Assembly (NCBI GenBank): GCA_029204225.1
Contig: CM055113.1
Location: 5,168,647 to 5,232,646 of the forward strand
DNA length: 64,000 nt
Direction of reading: 5' to 3'
Source of the DNA: Diphasiastrum complanatum
Taxonomy: Eukaryota > Streptophyta > Lycopodiopsida > Lycopodiales > Lycopodiaceae
Part shown: positions 32,300 through 46,735 of the stretch, piece by piece
How the letters are laid out: each line of letters begins with the position of its first letter
Numbering within the stretch: position 1 is the stretch's first letter
Position numbers and translations under genes: made by a program
Notes under the pieces: model-generated
The model's database searches: none
Told to the model about the DNA's origin: nothing
The model's input: only the letters and a program-made list of their open reading frames with translations

Positions 32300-33052
32300 T
32301 TTAAATATCTTTCAAAAGATTAGTTGCAACTTGCACCTTGAGACCCTTGAATCTATTAGATACCAATGAAAGAGGCTGAAAGCCAAACAATGTCTTTAAA
32401 ATGGAAACCACAACACAAGCAGGTCAATCTTTAACATGAATGCTAAGTCCTCCTTGCAAAATAAGGCAGGGCCAAAAGCCGCCACAGGAATGCATCTGCA
32501 TGCAGGAATGCACTAGAGAATCCATGTGCACATCACCACAGGACTGCATGCAGGAATGCAAGAGATAATCCACGTGCCTATCACAGATAGAGCCACCACC
32601 TATAGATTATCCCTGAAATGCATTTACCTTATTAATTCATTAAAACTACGTTTACGTTTTAATTAGGTATTTGTTAAATACGTGGCAACTTCAAAAATCA
32701 GTATAAATATGAAAATAAGTAAACCAACAAAATTTCCAATCAATTATTTTAAACACAAGGACGTCAATTTTTATTGTGTTTAGAAGCAATGCCAAAACAA
32801 AAGCGAAATTTTTACAATTTTGTCCTATGCTTAAATTTGAGCTATCAGCTCAAAGAGGATAACCACATGGCACATTGTAAAACATAGATATGCATTAAGA
32901 TCAAAGGTTGTGATTAAGATCAAAGGTTGCGATTTGATATATAATGAAACTGTATATGTTCATGATACCTTCTAAATCAGAAACCAATCAAAATCTCTCT
33001 CTCTCTCTCTTTCTCTGTAGGTCGCTCGGCTCTCGAGAATCCCATCATCCAC

Positions 33053-33056
<4 letters not shown>

Positions 33057-33112
<56 letters not shown>
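33057..33112 (+). repeat. (AT)n(AG)n compound microsatellite in R1
   Basis: About 18 AT units are followed by about 9 AG units directly before cctcgagc. The same position in other R1 copies holds 28 AT units (44537-44592) or an interrupted palindromic AT tract (62997-63060). Confidence 0.95.
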
Positions 33113-33134
33113 CCTCGAGCTTAAGCTAATCCTG

Positions 33135-33455
33135 TCATGCACCAGCAAAGAGGGAGAAAGAGCCGTTGATGATAGAGAGGAAGAAGCCAAAGCTGCTGAC
33201 ACAAAAGAGAGTGGTGAAGCATTTGTTGTTATTTTGGTAGGAGTTAGTTTCATTGATAGCCATCCTGGGATGTGAATTCGTTTGAAGAACGAGGTCAATC
33301 AGTGCTACATAATCGCTATTTTCTCTTGCCACATTAGGGGAAGAAGCACACTTGGAGAACGCAGTATAACCAAGAGCATTATCAACTTTTTTTGCCACAT
33401 CAGGGGAACAAGCAAACTTTGAGAACGTAGAAGAACGGAGAGTTGTATGTTGCAT
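33135..33455 (-). other. R1 default-segment ORF, copy b (106 codons)
   Basis: MQHTTLRSSTFSKFACSPDV then FSKCASSPNVARENSDYVA, ending SLFAGA and a stop. Frames homologous to this are open in copies a (19324), d (44633) and e (46031), but broken in the copy at 63316. There is no known domain. Confidence 0.3.
33208..33287 (+). repeat. R1 junction box (about 75 bp), representative copy
   Basis: The box runs from about gtggtgaagcatttgttgtt to the phrase CCATCCTGGGATGTGAATTC and GTTTGAAG. Other copies end at 44785, 46183, 60968 and 63266 on the plus strand, and at 19435 and 19114 on the minus strand. Sequence to its right differs: default segment in most copies, desaturase cassette after 60968 and (minus strand) 19114. 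Confidence 0.85.
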
Positions 33456-33504
33456 TCACTTAGGACTACAGGTATAGGTGGAGCGAATCCCATCATCCAC
33501 TAGG

Positions 33505-33508
33505 GGGG

Positions 33509-33576
<68 letters not shown>
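33505..33576 (+). repeat. (AG)n microsatellite preceded by a G run
   Basis: About 35 AG units follow a run of nine G. The same site in other R1 copies carries much longer or shorter AG tracts. Confidence 0.95.
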
Positions 33577-33579
<3 letters not shown>

Positions 33580-34510
33580 CCTCAAGGGAGGGTGTTTTAA
33601 AATCTTAAAGGTCAATAGACTTATTGATTTATCAATCACATAAAACAAGTCTTAAATCAACTTAAATGAAATCAAATTAGACTTTAAAACTCAAAAACAA
33701 TGGATCACATAAATTCATTCACAAAAAACGGAAGCATTGAGTGGTCAAGATTGGGACCCCCCACCCCCCCCGAAGGATATTTCTTGTCATCATGAAAAAC
33801 CAATTGGCCTATGCCAATTACATATACATTGGATTCCAAAAAGTTTCTCAAAATAGGAACATAAACTTAGTTGAGGTATAGCACCTATAGAAAACTCATT
33901 CAAAATGGCTTTGAATGCTATTAATATTTGTCTCTTATAAAAGGTGTCTTTTGTTCTAATCTGGTGTTAGCTTGCAATAACATTTTAGTTGTTCTGATCC
34001 AAAAGAACACTATGGCAATGCTCATTGTAAGTTTTGGGTCGTATTCTCAACCTACAAGGTAGAGTTAGGGATCATTCTTGAAGTACCTCTCTCCGCTATA
34101 TCTATAGTGTCATGAGATCAGTGGGCCTTTTTGTAATGTTCTCATTGCAAAACACTACAATATATAAATATCAAATAACAACATTTTTTATCCTCCAAAC
34201 TTTTTCATGAATCATTTTATTCGTAATGGGGTTATAGTCCTAGAATTCGTCCGAATAATTGAACCACCACCCACTGAGCCATATACTGATCTTCTATTAT
34301 TAGGGGATGAAGTTTAGGCTCTTTGCTCCGTTTAGAGTCTATGCTCTTCATGTAGAGCAATGGAGGCTAGTGGCTTATACACTTTAGTGCCCTTCGTGTA
34401 GGGCAATATTCTATCAATCATGAGTTAATCTCTACCATACTTAAAAATTCGAGAAAATGATGGAACTATATGAAGATGCTCTATGCAACATCTATAAGTC
34501 AATTTTTAAT

Positions 34511-35829
34511 ATTGCATATAGACCACTTGACTTAAAAATTTATATTCGATATAAATCGGGACAAAATTGCGTAGCTAGTTGATACTATGGGAGTGCAACT
34601 TGTTTTTGATCTTTTCTAGTATTTGCACATCGACAATACATTCAAATACTTTGAGGTTTGATAATAAAGTTTTGGAGCCTCTCCAAACTTCATAATGTGT
34701 CTTGTTTGAGAGACCTTAAGTCAAATACCTGTTCTAATATAAGTTGTACTATGTTCGTTTTGTCAATATTCAAGTCCTCCATTTCATTCTCAATATATGC
34801 ATTTTCAAATACATGTTTTGCACATTGCTTAATTTGAACAATATGCCACCACTTGTTGTTTAGTCGATCATATTGAAAAAATACCTACACTTTTAATAAT
34901 GTTAAGTTAATAAAATTGTTATCATCATGGAACTATTGTCCACAATAGATAGTTGCAATGAAAGAGTGTAAATATTTAATATATTGGTTATAATTGAGAA
35001 AAAATGAATGTAAACTCATGTAGTACACCTGTTCACAATGACAAGCGTAGGGACTAAACCAATGAGAAAAAAACATGATGATAGCTAGAAAAGGCAACAA
35101 TTTCTAAGAGTGGAGAAAATGTTTTACTCACTCTTCCATCAAGGTAGACAACCTACCTCATCTTTGTAGAGAAGTATTGGTTGAAAAGGAATAAGACATG
35201 GATCATAAACAGACAAATGCACCTATCTAACTCTATTCTATCATCGTTTTGTAGATCTTTGAGCTTTTCGAGTCTTGTTTTGTCGTTTCTTCAGATATTT
35301 TCCTTTGGGTGGCCTTTTGGCTCACATATTCTGAAACATTGATTTTGGACCCAAAAATAGGTGAGTTAGGTCTGCCACTATAGAATACTTTCACTATTGT
35401 TTGTAGCAGCAGAATTGCATTCAAAAGGAAAACTACCTTTTTAATGGAGCCTTTTGTCCACCTTAATGGAACCATTTGATGCAAAAAGTGGAGATAGAGA
35501 AGGAGACAAGCCTAGAACAAGAGGATAAATGCCTCAAACTCCGTGTTTTCGCCTTGTCCTTGTAGTAACAAATCTTATCCAAATGAAGCACTAAGAGAGT
35601 TGCTTGAGTACAAAGATGCATTAAGACATTACTTGCAAACATTTAGCACAAACATAAGCTTAGATTATTACAAATACCTAACCTTCCTATGCACTTAGTG
35701 CTTCATCCTGTAGTTCTCAATACAAAAGAAGGAAAGTAGCACCTACTTCACATTTTCAGCAAGCATGAAGGTGAATGTTAAAGCATTCACCATAGCTCAC
35801 AACTCTCACTTTTCTCTCTGTCTTTCTCT
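34511..35829. other. No recognised gene
   Basis: AT-rich sequence. Minus-strand frames at 34870-34690 (KWWHIVQIKQCAKHVFENAY) and 35484-35233 look weakly protein-like but match no family that I know. They could be a relic of an unidentified element. Confidence 0.3.
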
Positions 35830-36225
35830 CATCCTCTCTTGCACCAAAATGAGCCTAAAAAACAAAATTTACAAACGAATTAGATTTATGTAGTTGGGCC
35901 TTTTTTTAATTATGTGGCACCTATTGTTGATTGGCCAATAGTTAAAAATAGCAAACGCTAAGAGTGTCTTTTACGGTTCCATTTTCTCTCTCTAGGCTCT
36001 AAGACTGGTTCCATTTTCTCTCTCTAGGCTCTAAGACTGATGGGCTACTACTGCTAAGCCCCATCAGGTACATAACTTGTAATTATTGCTTGTGTCGTGT
36101 TAATCGGTACAATGTGCTAATGCTTTTGTGGAGAGTTGCTCAAAGTGCTTTCTGCTCTATGTTACTTTTTACTGTTCAGTTTTTCGGTGGGTTATGCCGT
36201 TTTGTGAATCGACTTTTAGTGAAGT
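35830..36225 (+). mobile_element. LTR remnant upstream of a copia-type primer site
   Basis: The stretch is CT-rich and ends directly before TGGTATCAGAG. It contains a 33-bp tandem duplication (two units of ggttccattttctctctcta from about 35974 and 36007). The left border is not determined. Confidence 0.45.
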
Positions 36226-36236
36226 TGGTATCAGAG
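36226..36236 (+). promoter_or_regulatory. Primer-binding site, initiator tRNA-Met type
   Basis: TGGTATCAGAG is followed by TCACG instead of C, so 11 bases match. No gag frame follows. Confidence 0.75.
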
Positions 36237-38861
36237 TCACGTTGCGGAGGCAATTGTCAGTGGTGCAACATATTTGTGGCTTTAGGCTGAACAGGATTGC
36301 AGAAAGGAACTCTATCAGGCAGTCAGCGATAATTCAATGAAATTCCATGCGACACTGTGAGCCTGGCTCGCTTTTGGAAGGCTGGAAGTTTTTGAAGCAA
36401 ATCGGAAAGGTTTGTAGCTGATATTGCATCGTTTGTGCTGCCGTAAGTTCCAGCTGTTAGCCTGCGTTAGGGTGACCCAGATAAGATGGGATATGCCAAA
36501 ATAATCTCTGTAATTGTGAAAAGCTGAATCTTTCATCATATAAATTATTTTTAGGATCTGTGAGTTGTTGTAGGAAGGTACTGGAGTAGGGTGAATTGGA
36601 GGCTGGGAGGCCGTACCCATTAAATGTAGTGCGCACTATGGAGCTAAGATCTCCATCTACTTGCTTGAAAAAATCAAAGAAAGGGAAGAGAGAGAGAGAG
36701 AATGTCAGCAGTGATGGAGTTTTTGCAAATATTTATTGGACGACGTTTGCCCTAGAACGTCGTTGATGGGCAGTTCATGTGCGATTGATGGGCGCACACG
36801 GGCATTCTAGAGAGATAACGTGTGCTTTTGGAAATTTCTAGAGAGCGGTCTAGCGATGGATCCAGAGAGTTCGATTGCGAGAGAGAGAGAGAGAGAGAGT
36901 TCGATTGGTTCGGTACCTGGAATCTTTATACCATAAGTTGTGCTAGCTGGGCTGCAGCTGCTGCGATTGTTGCATAGAGCAGTAGAATCCTGTGCTAGCT
37001 GCGCTGCAGATGCTGCGATTGTTGCATAGAGCGGCTATGTCGACAAGAGAGGGTGATGTTGGGAGGACACAAAGAGCCGTGAGAGCGGAGGGAGAGAGAG
37101 AAATAGAACGTTGTTTAAAATTTAAGTACTTAAGGTTAGAGTCTTTTAGGGTTCAGGTATGAAAAATAACAATAATATAAGTTGAGAGAGAGAGAGAGAG
37201 AGGAAGCGCGCGCGCGATGGTCGTGCGTGCCGAACCTGAAGGCCTCTGTAATGCGGATTCAATGTGTTATGTCCGATTCGGGTCCATCTGAATTGATAGT
37301 CGCTGGAGAATCAACGACAACAGTTGGATCAGAACTAACTACAAGATCAGATCTGAAAGGACCCAAAGGGGTGGTGAGGCGTTAAAGTGCAATTCTGTTC
37401 TTAAAAAAATTTCATTTACAAAGGGTCCCTTAAGTGCAGATTTGTTTGAAGGGTGAAGTTTCTTGACTGTGAAAAAACAATTCAAAAGTATAAAAAGTTC
37501 TTATTTTCAAGTCATTAAGTTGATTTTGACCAGACGAAGGGTTATGGACTTCAAACGAAAGGCACCCTCACTTACAAGTATGGTAGAGTGTTTTCTGTGA
37601 AAAAACCTTTCAGTGGACAGCAAAACTTATTTGGCCCTTTCTGAGAGCAAGTAGTTGGCAGTTCGTGGCGGGAAGCATTTTTTGTTTCGAAGCCATCTTG
37701 GCTTTCAATTTACCACCAAACAAGGGGGGGACGCTACTAAGAAAAAAATAGCAGGTCATTATTTTGGACTTTTGACATCGCCATTGTGCACGGAGCACTC
37801 TTTTTATCCTCTAGGTGTACTTAAAAGTCGATGTCCTGGATCCCTTTGAACATCCCTTTGAACATCCTGTAAATCAGATATATATGTAAATACTTCACTA
37901 GCATCTAGAAAAAATCTAGAACCGTCTTTGATTACCATAACATCATCACCTATGACTTGCAAACCAATTTGCACCATGTTATGATTTTCCTCTAATGACT
38001 TCATCTCTTTGACTTTGACACAAGCTTTGACTTATTGCATAGTTAACTACATCAAGTGAAAAATTGTATTTCAAATCATAAAGTTTTAGTTACTGCCCTT
38101 TGACTGGACGTGTGTATCCACCGATTACCTATACTTTGACCGTGTGCATCTTTGCCCTTTGACCTTGTGTAGCCTTGGTAGATATCTTGTCCTTTCGATG
38201 TGGTCAACTTTTAATCCACCTATCCTTTTAGGGTTTTCATGCCCTAATTCCGTTTGTCAAGCGTTTTCCAACTATGATGGTTCTTCAAAATCTGAGTTTT
38301 TCTAGTCTTTGCCAACTTCTCTTTCTTCAATTTTTTCAGATTTTGACTCTCAATCCAATGGCTGGTTCTACTCGTCATGGGTAGTCATTTCTTTACTGAA
38401 TAGGCAACAAAACTCACAAAGAATGGTCGGCAAAAACTTGCAATGAATAACCAGCAAAACTCACTGATGGACAACAATCTCCTTATGGCGTGTTGGAAGC
38501 AAACTTCTCAATGAAATCCTGTTAGGCAAAGATCACGTAGACATGTAGGTAGATATTCCCGAATAGTGGCCAGGTGTACGAACTGCTGCCTCAGGTGAGC
38601 AAGCAGATTTTTTGGCTAGGTGCGGAACAAGCAGCAATGTCCCTCCCGAACAATGTTTGTCCTCCAACGATTTAGTGGAAATAAGTGATTCTAGTCAGTA
38701 GACCATACACGTGTAGCTTCAATGACTTTGCTGTCCTTGCAGCAATCTGCGATTTTAAATAACTAGTGAGCAGCGACTCAATCAACTGCTGCAGGTGCAT
38801 CGATCTGATCCAGTGGGGTTGCTAGGATCAGTTTAAAGAATGCAACAAGCTGTGATCTGCC
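36237..38861. other. Non-coding retroelement interior or unique sequence
   Basis: I see short GA-rich tracts (36690, 36882, 37185), a small direct repeat of the phrase tgtgctagctg(g)gctgcag at 36940 and 36992, and a doubled gggatgttcaaa-type phrase at 37848-37870 (minus strand). The 66-codon minus frame at 37804-38004 (MVQIGLQVIGDDVMVIKDGS) is not recognised. No gag or pol domain is evident, so the primer site at 36226 may belong to a non-autonomous element. Confidence 0.35.
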
Positions 38862-39224
38862 TTATGTAGCAAATTTGTTACAACCTGTTGACTTCCAAAC
38901 CTTGCATGCAAGCAATCTTCTTTCAAACAAAATGTGTACTGCCAGTGATCTTCCTTGTAACATGCAACATTGAGGTCGGCTCGGGCTTCTTGATGCTATC
39001 TTGATCTTCCTTAGATCATCGCGATCTTCCTTCATGAAAGCAAACAACAAAACAGTAGTGATTTTCCGGCGTGTGTTAGCACAAACCTTGCTGTTTAACA
39101 GCAGTGATGATCTCCTAGAGAATATTCTCCAGCAGTAAACTAAATCAGCAGCTGTACTTGCAGTCACTATTCTGTAGCGATCTTCAACAGTACTGAAGTT
39201 TCTTAACTTCAGCAATCTGATTAC

Positions 39225-39271
<47 letters not shown>

Positions 39272-39440
39272 ACTCCTCAATCAAACTGTGCTCTGATTAA
39301 TAAATACCATGTTAGAATTGTCCCAAGAGTAAACTAATCTTATTAGCACTCACAAAATATGAAAAATAAGAGAGAAAAATAATACCGATCTCGTAGTCAG
39401 TCACAACCATAGGAAGTCTTACCCAACAATCTGTGATTGT
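38862..39440 (-). mobile_element. Minus-strand LTR element remnant with interrupted primer site
   Basis: On the minus strand an LTR end (...AATTCTAACA) abuts TGGTATTTATTAATCAGAGC at 39309-39290. This is the initiator tRNA-Met site with an 8-base insertion. Downstream on that strand is a (GA)n leader (39266-39226) and a non-conserved frame to 38862. The frame is partly microsatellite and I do not regard it as a gene. Confidence 0.45.
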
Positions 39441-39449
39441 AGTAAAACT

Positions 39450-42400
39450 AAGAAGTAATGACGGAAGCACTAAGGCTAGTAAAACTAAGAAGTAATGACG
39501 GAAGCACTAAGGCTTACCCAACTAGTGCTCAAAACGGAAATGAAACTATTTAAGGTGATAAAATACAAACCCTTGCTAAGGCTAACCCAACTAGCAACCA
39601 ACTAGCAAGGTGTTTAATCTAAATTCTACTTAACACCCAAAGGGTAATAAAATAATATGGCGGCTAATATCAAGCAAATAAGCAATAAAGAACATGCCAC
39701 GATAAACCGATGAAAAGGTGGCAAGAGGAGGCCCGAGCACCTTCCCTCAAGCTATGCACCTTGCCAAAGGGAACACAAATGACATAGAATGATAATTCTC
39801 CAAAATAGAGAGCAAGATAGCTTAATCTCAAAAGTGTTGGTTACAATGCAAATACCTCTCCGTTTATGGCAAGGAGGGTCTTCCATAAGTGTCTACTAAC
39901 TTATGGGACTAATCTATTTCTAGCTTTTCAAGAACTTCTAACTTAGAATTTAGAACTTCAAATTTCTTAACTTAGGAAAACTTAAGATAAAATATTTCTA
40001 GTCTTAAGTTTCCTAAGTCTAAGTTCTAAATCCAAGTTTAAGCTATTTTATTATTATTTAAGCTTCTACTCATGGACTTACAAAACACATGCCATGGCTT
40101 GAAGTTTATTGACAGATACTCATACGTGATCTTACAAAACACATGCCATGGAGTTTTATTATTATTTCTTTATTTTCTCTGTGTTAGCATAGTTGCTAAC
40201 AACTTGTCAGAGTGTTGCATTTTTTGCATCTTTACCAACGTTCATTTCAACGAAGGCTGACGTCGCGGCCTTCTCACACTCATCCCATGCAACTGTGCAA
40301 CCATATTTGACAACGACAACAGCCACCCACGATCTCCCACAGATAGTACATCCACTTTGTACTTTCTTCATCTGCACACCTGTAAACATTATGTATATAT
40401 ATTGGATACCTTCCGTGTATTCAAAAGTGTGTGTGAAAGATATAGCAAGCATCAAAAGCTTATCAAAGATAGACGAAGTAGATGCTTTCGTGCATCGATT
40501 CTTTGTATTGTCAGTAATAGGTTTATTCCTTTTTCAAATTGGATTAGCTTTGTGAAGCACGCGATTTCGACCACTATTGTCTTGTGCTCATCTACATTAT
40601 TGACCTATATATTTCGCTATACTTAATCTGATTATAGCTCTATTTATTCTGCATTCAGATTTGTGTCAATATTGCTATGCTTTTCTACATTCTGTCTGAC
40701 TCTCTTATTACGTAATCTGGTTGTTTGATCTTTGCAAATTATTATTAGTCTAGCTATTCGTGACTAATATTTAGTCTTGTCTTTTCGACTAATTCGCGAC
40801 TGAAAATTAGTCTAGCTGTTCACGACAAATTATCATTCTGATGTCTTCATGCTTAATGTTTAACTTTGTAATCAGATCAAACGTGATTTCTATCACTAAT
40901 GTTCTGTTCGAGTCTGATAGGCGTAGTCATGCTCAGGGAAAGGGTGAGATAACTCATTCCGCTGCGCACGAGCACTTTCTGTTTGAGTTCGACCTATTTT
41001 TGTTTCTCACACATCCCTCTTTCCCAACATCTTCTGCAGAAGCAGAATATCTAGCTTTGTCCCAGGGAGCAAGAACATTGGTAAGATTTATAAGACTACT
41101 TGAAGAAATTGGAATCAGCCACAAGCCTGTTTTAGTTTGGAGTGTCAACCAAAGTGCAATGAGAATGGCACAGTACCCAAACTTTTGCTCAAGCACAGTC
41201 CATATACCTGCTAGTTATCACTATGTGAGAGAACAAATTGAAAGTAGCTTCATTCGGTTCGAATATTTGCCAACGTCATCAATAGTAGCCGATTTTAGGA
41301 CAAAAACCTTAGCACATGGTAAATTCGAAGAGCACAGATCATCAATGGGAATTCAGGCAGTTAAGCTTGAAGGGAGAGTGTTGAGAGGTCAAGCAAACTG
41401 CATGATAAAAGGCTGAATAGTAGTTGACCTCCTACAGTTTAGAAGGCAGTAGAAGGCAGCCCAAATACATGTTTGCAACAATAAGTCAACCTTTGCTTCC
41501 AGCTAATTGTTAGCTTTTTGTTGAAGTAGTCTAAGGTAGATGGTAAGAAGATAAATAGGACAGACATGTAGAATGTTTTCTTATCAAAGTAATGTATATT
41601 TTGCTTGTGTTCAGTCTTATTTTCAGATCTTGCTTCTGAGTGTGAAGCCTTGTGTGTGTGTCTATTGAGTGTGTCTGGGTAAGCTTATTTTCTGATTTTT
41701 TGTTGCAGAGTTGAAGCTCTGTGTAGCATCTGAGTTTGGTCTACTGTTCATGTCTCTCTTATGCCATCTTTTACAACTTATTGGAAGGATAGGTGTATAT
41801 TATGTTGGCACATGAGCAATTCAAGTTTTTAATTTTTTTTGTTTATGCTCAATGCATCAACATTTGCGCATAGCTCAAAATATCCTCTTTGTGTTTTACT
41901 TTATAATTTGCAATTTATGGAGAGTTCCCTTATCTCGGTCTTCCTCATGATATTACTAGAGTATGTCATTTGAAACTGGTCATCTCTTAATTCATAAAGT
42001 TTGTGCTACCTACACGGTTGTAGACAATTTATGCTCAATGTTGTAAAAATGTTTCTATTTATTTTAGAGGATATTAATTCCTTTTAACTTGGGATGTTAC
42101 CTCAAACTACCACATGTGAAAGTCGTAAATCTCGCCTCTGTTTCTGTTGTCAGTTTTTTGCTCTCCTCATTGTTATATAATGAGTTGGTGTTATCAAGGT
42201 GATATTTGTGTATTTCGTTATGAGATCAAAATATCAATCCCTTCATACATATTGCTCTTGCCTATACCAACCATTTAAAGGCTATCACTAACATTTGGGT
42301 TTTTTTTGTAGATATTTGGTAGAATATATGCTCCATAACAATCATTTGGTAGAAACTTAGAATATTGATTCCAAAAGATTATTGTAGTTTGACTCCACAT

Positions 42401-42962
42401 ATTGGATTAGGGGGGATTTTCTAGAGGTTTACAATTAATTAGTGTTCATATTTTACTATGATTCACTTGATGACACCCTTTATCAAACAATCCATTGTTT
42501 ATCCTTTGAATTGATATAATGTTGATGATGTTAACTAAATTAAACAATGAAAATTTGCGGTACAAGCTTTTTGAGCTATCAATATTATAGAGATATTTTG
42601 TTAGTGAGCTATGGATCTATAATTGCAAAAAAGTCTATTATCCATCCATTATTCCTATGGATGAAGGAGCACTTTCTTTGATGTACACCACAAGTTTGAT
42701 AGGAAAGGTGTGTACATGTGTGTCATGTTTCAAGAATCCATACACCTAAAATTACCTACTACTATTGAGTAGAGCTATATTAGAGCATGTTTCAAGATTC
42801 GATACACCTAAAATTACCTACTAGGATTCTATGCTGCTGCTACTCCTGGCCATGGCGTCACATCCATTCTAATAAATTCTAGTAATTCTAGTGAGAGTTG
42901 AAAAGGCTATGGTAGATGGTATGGATATGGAGATCACAGTCTTATGTATGTGAAGTTGTGGA
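39450..42962. repeat. Right arm of the inverted duplication (partner 1-3440)
   Basis: Same content as the left arm in reverse: gypsy LTR piece (39450-40074), copia LTR tract (40080-40840), RNase H (40841-41416), then AT-rich sequence to about 42950. A 37-bp tandem duplication (39441-39477 and 39478-39514) marks its left border. Bases 41417-42950 hold no gene that I can see. Confidence 0.85.
40841..41416 (+). pseudogene. Ty1/copia RNase H relic (right-arm copy)
   Basis: The frame is open for 191 codons and has the same fused start as the left copy. SSAEAEYLALSQG keeps the acidic residue that is lost in the other copy, but VWSVNQSAMRMAQ has lost the aspartate of WIDNQ. ADFRTKTLAHGKF replaces ADVMTK. 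Neither copy can be active. The shared LTR-RNase H fusion shows that the internal deletion preceded the duplication. Confidence 0.87.
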
Positions 42963-43159
42963 CAGTGGAGATGGCAGATGGTTATTGGCAGACTTTGCTC
43001 ACCTTTGTTGATCCTGCGGATGGTGAGTGTTGGCAGTGGGGAGGTGGGTGTTGAAGAATGTTTAGTTCGTAAGCCACGCACAAGAAAGTGTCGTGGGATT
43101 GAGCACCCAGTGACGGCCTTGAGAATTCTCAATGTCCCATAAGCAACTACTTGTCTTGA

Positions 43160-43530
43160 AGGAAACATGCTTGATGGGTGCGTACTCTAATCTATTCTCT
43201 CAGCCCTCGCGTATGTCCTCCTGCGATGATATTTTATCTGATTCGTTTGTGCCTGCAGGTTTCAGCTTATTACTAGGAGTTGTCATCACTCGCCTGCATT
43301 CCTACTTGAAATAAAATCGCTCCAACTGCAACTCCAGATTCACAAAAGCAAGCCGAAATGGATCAGACAAAGTATCTGCGGGTGATGAGCGAGCATAGCT
43401 CAGTTAAACAAAAAGTTATAGATAAGGAAGCTGGTCTAGCTGAGGTGAGATCTTTAACAGATTGATCATGGATTTGAGACTAAAGTTGGAGCATTTAGAA
43501 CTTGACTCATACCAAAAAGGACAGACAGAT
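43160..43530 (+). pseudogene. BAP31-like gene fragment, copy 2
   Basis: ETCLMG, then an interval starting GTGCGTACTC and ending CTGCAG, then FSLLLGVVITRLHSYL: two exon parts around a GT...AG intron (about 43175-43258). The coiled-coil part follows with frameshifts. The sequence to 43895 matches the 3' non-coding part of the other copies, and R1 core starts at about 43900. The upstream exon is cut off: sequence left of 43140 belongs to the inverted duplication flank. Confidence 0.5.
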
Positions 43531-43899
43531 ATCTGAGTCTATTGCTATTGTATTCGTCCTCCCAGAGATCATAATCCTCCAAAAATAGTCGATCGTGTGC
43601 GTCTCACCCACAACAACCTTTGCATGCAACGACAGTGAAGACCCTGAAAATGGCAAGAAACGAGAAATGTGATGGCGAAACAGAGAATGTGAAGGCCACA
43701 TCATGACACATCAAAAGAAAACCTACGTGTCAACCTCTACATAATCAAGCACCCTCAACCAAAATATATTTAAATATTTCAAAAAGAAAAAAAGAAACAG
43801 CAATAGCTACAAAAAAAATCTAAAAAATAGTCAATCTATTAATAATTGCCACATGTCCTATTGAGAAAAATTTAAAACACCAATTCAAAATATTTATTT

Positions 43900-45333
<1,434 letters not shown>

Positions 45334-45830
45334 ATGTCAAGGAACTGCTATTGGACTCATGATCCTTGCCACTCTGTTGATCATTCTGGCTTCTACAATA
45401 TTCCACATCCGCAAGATGCAAAATTATCTGCAAAGGTATGATCGAACATCACATGGACCAAATCATCTTAAAGACCCAGATTCAGGAAACATGCTTGATG
45501 GGTGCGTACTCTAATCTATTCTCTCAGCCCTCGCGTGTGTCCTCCTGCGATGATATTTTCTCTGATTCGTCTGTGTTTGCAGGTCATCATTCGCCTGCAT
45601 TCATACTTGCAACAAAATCGCTCCAACTGCAACTCCAGATCTCATAAAAGTAAGCTTAAACGGCTCAGACAGAGTATCTGCGAGCATAGCTCATTTAAAC
45701 AAAAAGTTAGAGATGAGGAAGCTGCTCTAGCTGAGGTGAGATCTTCAACAGATTGATCATAGATTTGAGACTAAAGTTGGAGCGTTTAGATCTTGACTCA
45801 TACCAAAAAGGACAGACATATATATGAGTC
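45334..45830 (+). pseudogene. BAP31-like gene fragment, copy 3 (two exons)
   Basis: Exon 1: TAIGLMILATLLIILASTIF then HIRKMQ, a membrane span, and in the next frame DQIILKTQIQETCLMG. An intron with GTGCGT...TTGCAG follows (45499-45582). Exon 2 here starts VIIRLHSYLQQ because the 5' FSLLLGV part is deleted; KVRDEEAALAEVRSST follows. In BAP31-like proteins the order span, DQxLxxxxxxEASLMG, FSL span, HHY and coiled coil is the same, which is my main reason for the name. A frameshift lies near 45440. Confidence 0.55.
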
Positions 45831-46030
45831 TATTGCTATTGTATACGTCTTTCCAGAGATCATAATCCTCCAAAAACAGCCGATCATGTGCGTCTCACCC
45901 ACAACAACCTTTGCATGCAATGACAGTGAAGACCCTGAAAATGGCAAGAAACGAAAAATGTGATGGCAAAACAGAGAATATCCTGAAATGTGATGGCAAA
46001 ACAGAGAGCCTCGAGCTGAAGCTAATCCTG

Positions 46031-46396
46031 TCATGCACCAACAAACAGAGAGAAAGAGCCGTTGAGGATAGAGAGGAAGAAGCCAAAGATGTTGACACAA
46101 AAGAGAGTGGTGAAGCATTTTTTGTTATTGTGGTAGGAGTTAGTTTCATTGACAGCCATCCTGGGATGTGAATTTGTTTGAAGAATGAGGTCAATCTGTG
46201 CTACATAATCGTTGTTTTCTCTTGCCACATTAGGGAAAGAAGCACACTTGGAGAACACAGTATAACCACGAGCATAATCGACTTTTTCTGCTACATCAGG
46301 GGAACAAGCAAACTTTGAGAACGTAGAACAACAGAGAGTTGTATGCTGCATTTGTTTAGGACTACATGTACAGGTGGAGCGAATCCCATCATCCAC
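46031..46396 (-). other. R1 default-segment ORF, copy e
   Basis: Identical in sequence to the corresponding part of 44633-44998 because it lies in the recent tandem duplication. It adds no independent evidence of conservation. Confidence 0.25.
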
Positions 46397-46403
46397 TAGG
46401 GGG

Positions 46404-46549
<146 letters not shown>

Positions 46550-46735
46550 ACCTCAAGGGAGGGTGTTTTAAAATCTTAAAGGCCAATAGACTTATTGATT
46601 TATCAAGAACATAAAACAAGTCTTAAATCAACTTAAATGAAATCAAATTAGACTTTAAAACTCAAAAACAATGGATCACATAAACTCATTCACAAACAAC
46701 GGAAGCACTGAGTGGTCAAGATGGGCACCCCCCCC

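Larger units (their letters stand above)
32300..34510 (+). mobile_element. R1 element, complete default-type copy
   Basis: It has the order: 5' module (from caaaagattagttgcaactt near 32315), CT run, (AT)n(AG)n at 33057-33112, tract cctcgagcttaagctaatcc, junction box ending 33287, default segment with an AG microsatellite and a poly-G/poly-C pair, then the 3' module from ttgaggtatagcacct (33872) to ctataagtcaattt (34505). The same 5' module follows directly after the same 3' module at 62235, so units occur head to tail there. No coding domain of a transposon is present. Confidence 0.75.
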
